Assembly (NCBI GenBank): GCA_029254025.1
Contig: JAQWYK010000022.1
Location: 1 to 38,102 of the forward strand
Source of the DNA: Crocinitomicaceae bacterium
Lineage (GTDB): Bacteria > Bacteroidota > Bacteroidia > Flavobacteriales_D > Crocinitomicaceae
Reading direction: 5' to 3'
DNA: 38,102 bases
The notes under the pieces were generated by a model. The model searched no databases. It saw only the letters and a list, made by a program, of their open reading frames with translations, and was not told where the DNA came from. A program made the position numbers and the translations under genes. Below, one piece after another: positions 34,493 through 38,102 of the stretch. Numbering within the stretch: position 1 is the stretch's first letter; each line of letters opens with the position of its first letter.

Positions 34493-34527
34493 GACACTCA
34501 TTTACAAGTAAAAAGAGTGTTAATTAA

Positions 34528-36759
34528 ATGATTTTTACAATGAATTTTATAAAAATAATTAGTGTAGTTGCATTATTGAGCAGCTACAGTTTTGGTCAAA
34601 TTGACGGAAAAGTATACGGACTGGTTGATGATAAAAAAGTCGAGCTGTTCGGTGCTGAAGTTTTCTTTAAAAATGGAAGGCAAGGAAAGACCACTTGTGA
34701 CGAAGGAGCGTTTTTGTTTGAGTTTCTCCCGAAGCTTCCTGACACGCTTATAGTGCGTGCACTAGGGTATTACCCCGATACAATCCCGATTAGTAAGAAT
34801 GAGAAGCAACTTCACTTGGAGGTGGTGCTTTATCCAGATAATTTGTTGGAGGAGTTTGTTTTCGTTCAGAAAAGAGAGAATTCATCCATCATGCGCTTAG
34901 ATCCTAGGAATGTGGAAAATCTCAGCAGTGGTGAGTTACGTAAGGCAGCATGCTGTAACCTGTCAGAGTCTTTTGAGACCAACGCTACAGTCGATGTGAA
35001 CATGACAGATGGTGTCTCAGGAGCTAAGCAGATAGCAATGATGGGGTTGAGTGGGGTATACACTCAAATTCAAATGGAGAATATTCCTATTATTCAAAAT
35101 TTAAACGTAGCCCACGGTATGAATTCTATTCCTGGTACCTGGATTGAGTCAATACAAATCACCAAGGGAACAGGAACAGTTGTGAATGGTTATGAGTCGA
35201 TGGTTGGGCTGATAAATTTGGAGTATCGTAAACCGGATGATCTTGAGCGACTATTTGTGAATGTATACGGTAATATTCGTGGAAGAGGAGAACTCAACGT
35301 TCACGGAGGAAAAAAGATAAGTGACAAACTGAGTACGGCTTGGTTTGTTCATGGGGCTACGGTTCAAGGTGAAAATGATCGCAACAACGATGGGTTTCGT
35401 GATATTACTATGGGTGAAGACTTGATTTTTTTAAATCGATGGAAGTATGCGAGTGATCGTTTCGTTGGACAGCTTACGTTGAAGGGGAATCTTTCCCAGA
35501 AATATGGAGGTCAACTTGGATACGAGCGAGGAGATACAGCTAGTATTTATGGGGTATTTAATGAAAATCGGAATCTTGAGGTTTCAGGGAAAACAGGTTT
35601 TATATTTAAAAAGCCCGCGACATCAATAGGTGTTATTTATTACGCTAAATATTACGATATGATAGCCCAATTTGGGAAGCGTGAATTAGTAGCTCAACAA
35701 TCTAGGGGGTACGTTAATGCTGTTTACGATGGGATATTGGGCACAACTCTGCATAAGATTAAAGCAGGGCTAAGTTTTGTGTACGACGACTTACATCAAG
35801 TAGTGACAAGTGACTTGCCTGCTGGCTACTCAGAATTGTCGTTAATTCGAACCGAAATAGTTCCGGGTGCATTTGCTGAATACACCTATACTGGTTTACG
35901 TTCTACGTTAGTAGCTGGAGTACGTCAAGATTACCACAATATGTTTGGTTGGCAGTTTACACCTAGATTTAACTACAAACATGTTGTTACAGAGAACATG
36001 GACGTTCGGCTTACTGCCGGTCGAGGTTTTAGAGTCTCCAATTATGCCACGGATAACATCGGGTTGTTGGCGACAAACCGCCCATGGGTAGTAGCGGCAG
36101 ATATCCAGCCGGAGGTTTCTTGGAATTTTGGCGGTAGCATACTTCAGCAATTCACATTGTTCGGGGAAAAAGCGCTTTTTACAGTTGATTATTTCCATAC
36201 ACTTTTTGAAAATCAATTAATTGCTGATCGAGATCAAGATGTTTCGCAAATTGTATTCAATAATTTAAGTGGTCGTTCGTTTTCAAATGTCTTACAAGTG
36301 GAATTAAGGTTTTCACCGCTAAAAAATCTTGAAATAAAATCTGCATACAAGTATTTAGATGTTCGTGCTACTATGGGAGGAAGTCTTCTTGAGAAAATGA
36401 TGGTTCCTCGCCATAGAGGATTCGCAAATATTGGCTATTCAACAAGGAATAAGAGATGGGAATATGATTTAACAGCTTCAGTATTTGGTGTACAGCGCTT
36501 GGCGGTTGTAGAGCTCGCTGAAGATGTGCTTTCCGAAGATAATCGCTCCTCAATTTTCCCTATGTTGAGCGCTCAAATTACACATGTTTTTAAAAAGTTT
36601 GAGGTTTACCTTGGGGGAGAGAATTTGTTAGACTTCAGATTAAAAGATCCGATAATAGATGCGCAAAACCCGTTTAGTGAGCGATTTGATGCTACAAGGG
36701 TGTGGGCTCCGATTCTCGGAATTAATATTTATGGAGGAATTAGATTTACAATTAAATAA
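34528..36759 (+). CDS. TonB-dependent outer-membrane receptor, probable metal transport
   Basis: The 743-residue protein has a signal peptide (about residues 1-24, ending SYSFGQ), a carboxypeptidase-D regulatory-like beta domain (about 25-100), a TonB plug (about 105-235) and a 22-strand-type barrel to the C-terminus. The plug has the motif AACCNLSESFETN with adjacent Cys142-Cys143, followed by KQIAMMGLSGVYTQIQMENIPI. Cys-Cys at this place is unusual for TonB receptors and is suggestive of metal or metallophore handling. An ATG four codons in (34540) could also be the start. The flanking Cys-rich protein and CxxC lipoprotein support a metal role; the metal is not known. Confidence 0.92.
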   Translation: MIFTMNFIKIISVVALLSSYSFGQIDGKVYGLVDDKKVELFGAEVFFKNGRQGKTTCDEGAFLFEFLPKLPDTLIVRALGYYPDTIPISKNEKQLHLEVVLYPDNLLEEFVFVQKRENSSIMRLDPRNVENLSSGELRKAACCNLSESFETNATVDVNMTDGVSGAKQIAMMGLSGVYTQIQMENIPIIQNLNVAHGMNSIPGTWIESIQITKGTGTVVNGYESMVGLINLEYRKPDDLERLFVNVYGNIRGRGELNVHGGKKISDKLSTAWFVHGATVQGENDRNNDGFRDITMGEDLIFLNRWKYASDRFVGQLTLKGNLSQKYGGQLGYERGDTASIYGVFNENRNLEVSGKTGFIFKKPATSIGVIYYAKYYDMIAQFGKRELVAQQSRGYVNAVYDGILGTTLHKIKAGLSFVYDDLHQVVTSDLPAGYSELSLIRTEIVPGAFAEYTYTGLRSTLVAGVRQDYHNMFGWQFTPRFNYKHVVTENMDVRLTAGRGFRVSNYATDNIGLLATNRPWVVAADIQPEVSWNFGGSILQQFTLFGEKALFTVDYFHTLFENQLIADRDQDVSQIVFNNLSGRSFSNVLQVELRFSPLKNLEIKSAYKYLDVRATMGGSLLEKMMVPRHRGFANIGYSTRNKRWEYDLTASVFGVQRLAVVELAEDVLSEDNRSSIFPMLSAQITHVFKKFEVYLGGENLLDFRLKDPIIDAQNPFSERFDATRVWAPILGINIYGGIRFTIK

Positions 36760-36778
36760 TAAAACAAAAAATAAAAAG

Positions 36779-37126
36779 ATGAAAAATGTATTAAGTTTAG
36801 CTGTTATGGCAATGTTAGTAGTAAGTTGTGGAGTTTCTAATGGAGCAGATGCTCAAAAAGTAACTGCTAAAATTATGACGAATGCCGAGTGTGGAATGTG
36901 CAAGGATAGAATTGAAGGAGCACTAAATTATGAGAAAGGAATTGTGTTTGCAGAATTAGATGTTCCTTCGAAAGTGGTTACTGTAAAGTTTAAAAATGAT
37001 GTAATCAGCTTGGAACAAATTCGTTCAACTATTTCCAAATTAGGATACAATGCTGATGAGATTAAAGCAGATGCTACAGCCCAAGGAAATCTTCCCGCAT
37101 GTTGTCAACCAGGAGGAATGAAATAA
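36779..37126 (+). CDS. Heavy-metal-associated (HMA) domain lipoprotein
   Basis: The 115-residue protein starts with a lipoprotein signal (lipobox LVVSC, Cys17) followed by an HMA fold (about 25-95). The metal-binding loop reads NAECGMCKDRIE, with Cys38 and Cys41, as in copper chaperones such as CopZ. A second Cys pair (Cys108-Cys109, in ACCQPGG) ends the protein. The ATG at 36779, 20 bp after the receptor stop codon, fits the lipoprotein signal; a longer frame from 36659 only overlaps the receptor gene. As a membrane-anchored metal binder it would pass metal to or from the receptor system. Confidence 0.9.
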   Translation: MKNVLSLAVMAMLVVSCGVSNGADAQKVTAKIMTNAECGMCKDRIEGALNYEKGIVFAELDVPSKVVTVKFKNDVISLEQIRSTISKLGYNADEIKADATAQGNLPACCQPGGMK

Positions 37127-37214
37127 AATAAATTTTTACCTGTATAACTCTCTGTTATTCGGGTTGTTAACGACCTATTAATGGTCTGTTAATAAAATAT
37201 TGAAAAAAGTATTC

Positions 37215-37243
37215 TTTGGGAACAAACAAAAGCACTATATTTG
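37215..37243 (+). promoter_or_regulatory. Bacteroidota-type promoter for atpD
   Basis: TTTG (37215-37218), 17 nt, TATATTTG (37236-37243), 33 nt before the atpD start. Confidence 0.8.
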
Positions 37244-37264
37244 CGCCCGAAATTTCAATTCTAA

Positions 37265-38102
<838 letters not shown>

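Noticed and set aside
36659-36778. Longer frame of the HMA lipoprotein overlapping the receptor gene
   Set aside because: It would hide the lipoprotein signal behind 40 unlike residues read from receptor coding sequence.

Overview
The window reads as an ordinary chromosomal stretch of an AT-rich Bacteroidota bacterium, most likely Flavobacteriales; the family cannot be fixed from sequence alone. The evidence is a gliding locus (gldD and gldE) in the order mutY-ssb-gldE-gldD, a secreted metallopeptidase with a type IX secretion (T9SS) C-terminal domain, many Bacteroidota-only families (DUF4301, DUF2490, DUF2795, HYC_CC_PP), and promoters of the Bacteroidota sigma type (TTTG, 17-21 nt, TAnnTTTG) in front of several genes.

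Layout. Positions 1-1434 hold a truncated GAF-domain gene, divergent from a stand-alone BLUF blue-light photoreceptor, then a small membrane protein. Positions 1485-4524 (minus) hold groEL, groES and a D-Ala-D-Ala ligase. Positions 4612-10496 (minus) hold a T9SS-exported M14 carboxypeptidase, gldD, gldE, ssb and mutY. Positions 10601-13209 (plus) hold an HU protein, a 30-residue COX24/mS38-like basic peptide, RNase G and recX. Positions 13326-17588 hold ferrochelatase, DUF4301 (minus), a methyltransferase, a PduO-type cobalamin adenosyltransferase and a DUF2795 protein.

Positions 17650-19641 (minus) hold a PLP-dependent decarboxylase interrupted by one in-frame TGA, and a beta-carbonic anhydrase. 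Positions 19879-23648 (plus) form a three-gene envelope cluster: a large secreted protein with MORN-like turns, a DUF2490 outer-membrane protein, and a membrane-anchored coiled-coil MORN protein. Then come dxs, comM (minus), gmhA (minus), a small secreted protein, rsmG, an ECF-type sigma factor and a family 2 glycosyltransferase (the last three minus), tgt, an LptF/LptG permease and an Nfu-type Fe-S scaffold (minus).

Positions 34040-37126 (plus) hold a candidate metal-handling cluster: a Cys-rich secreted HYC_CC_PP protein, a TonB-dependent receptor with a Cys-Cys pair in its plug, and a CxxC heavy-metal-associated lipoprotein. The window ends inside atpD.

Most genes are housekeeping. The parts that deserve a second look are the BLUF/GAF pair, the metal cluster and its apparently leaderless first gene, the MORN/DUF2490 cluster, the nonsense-interrupted decarboxylase, a queuine transglycosylase without the usual zinc cysteines, the tiny basic peptide with its nested promoter and terminator, and several intergenic dyads. 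No tRNA, rRNA, insertion sequence, CRISPR array, phage gene or replication origin was seen.
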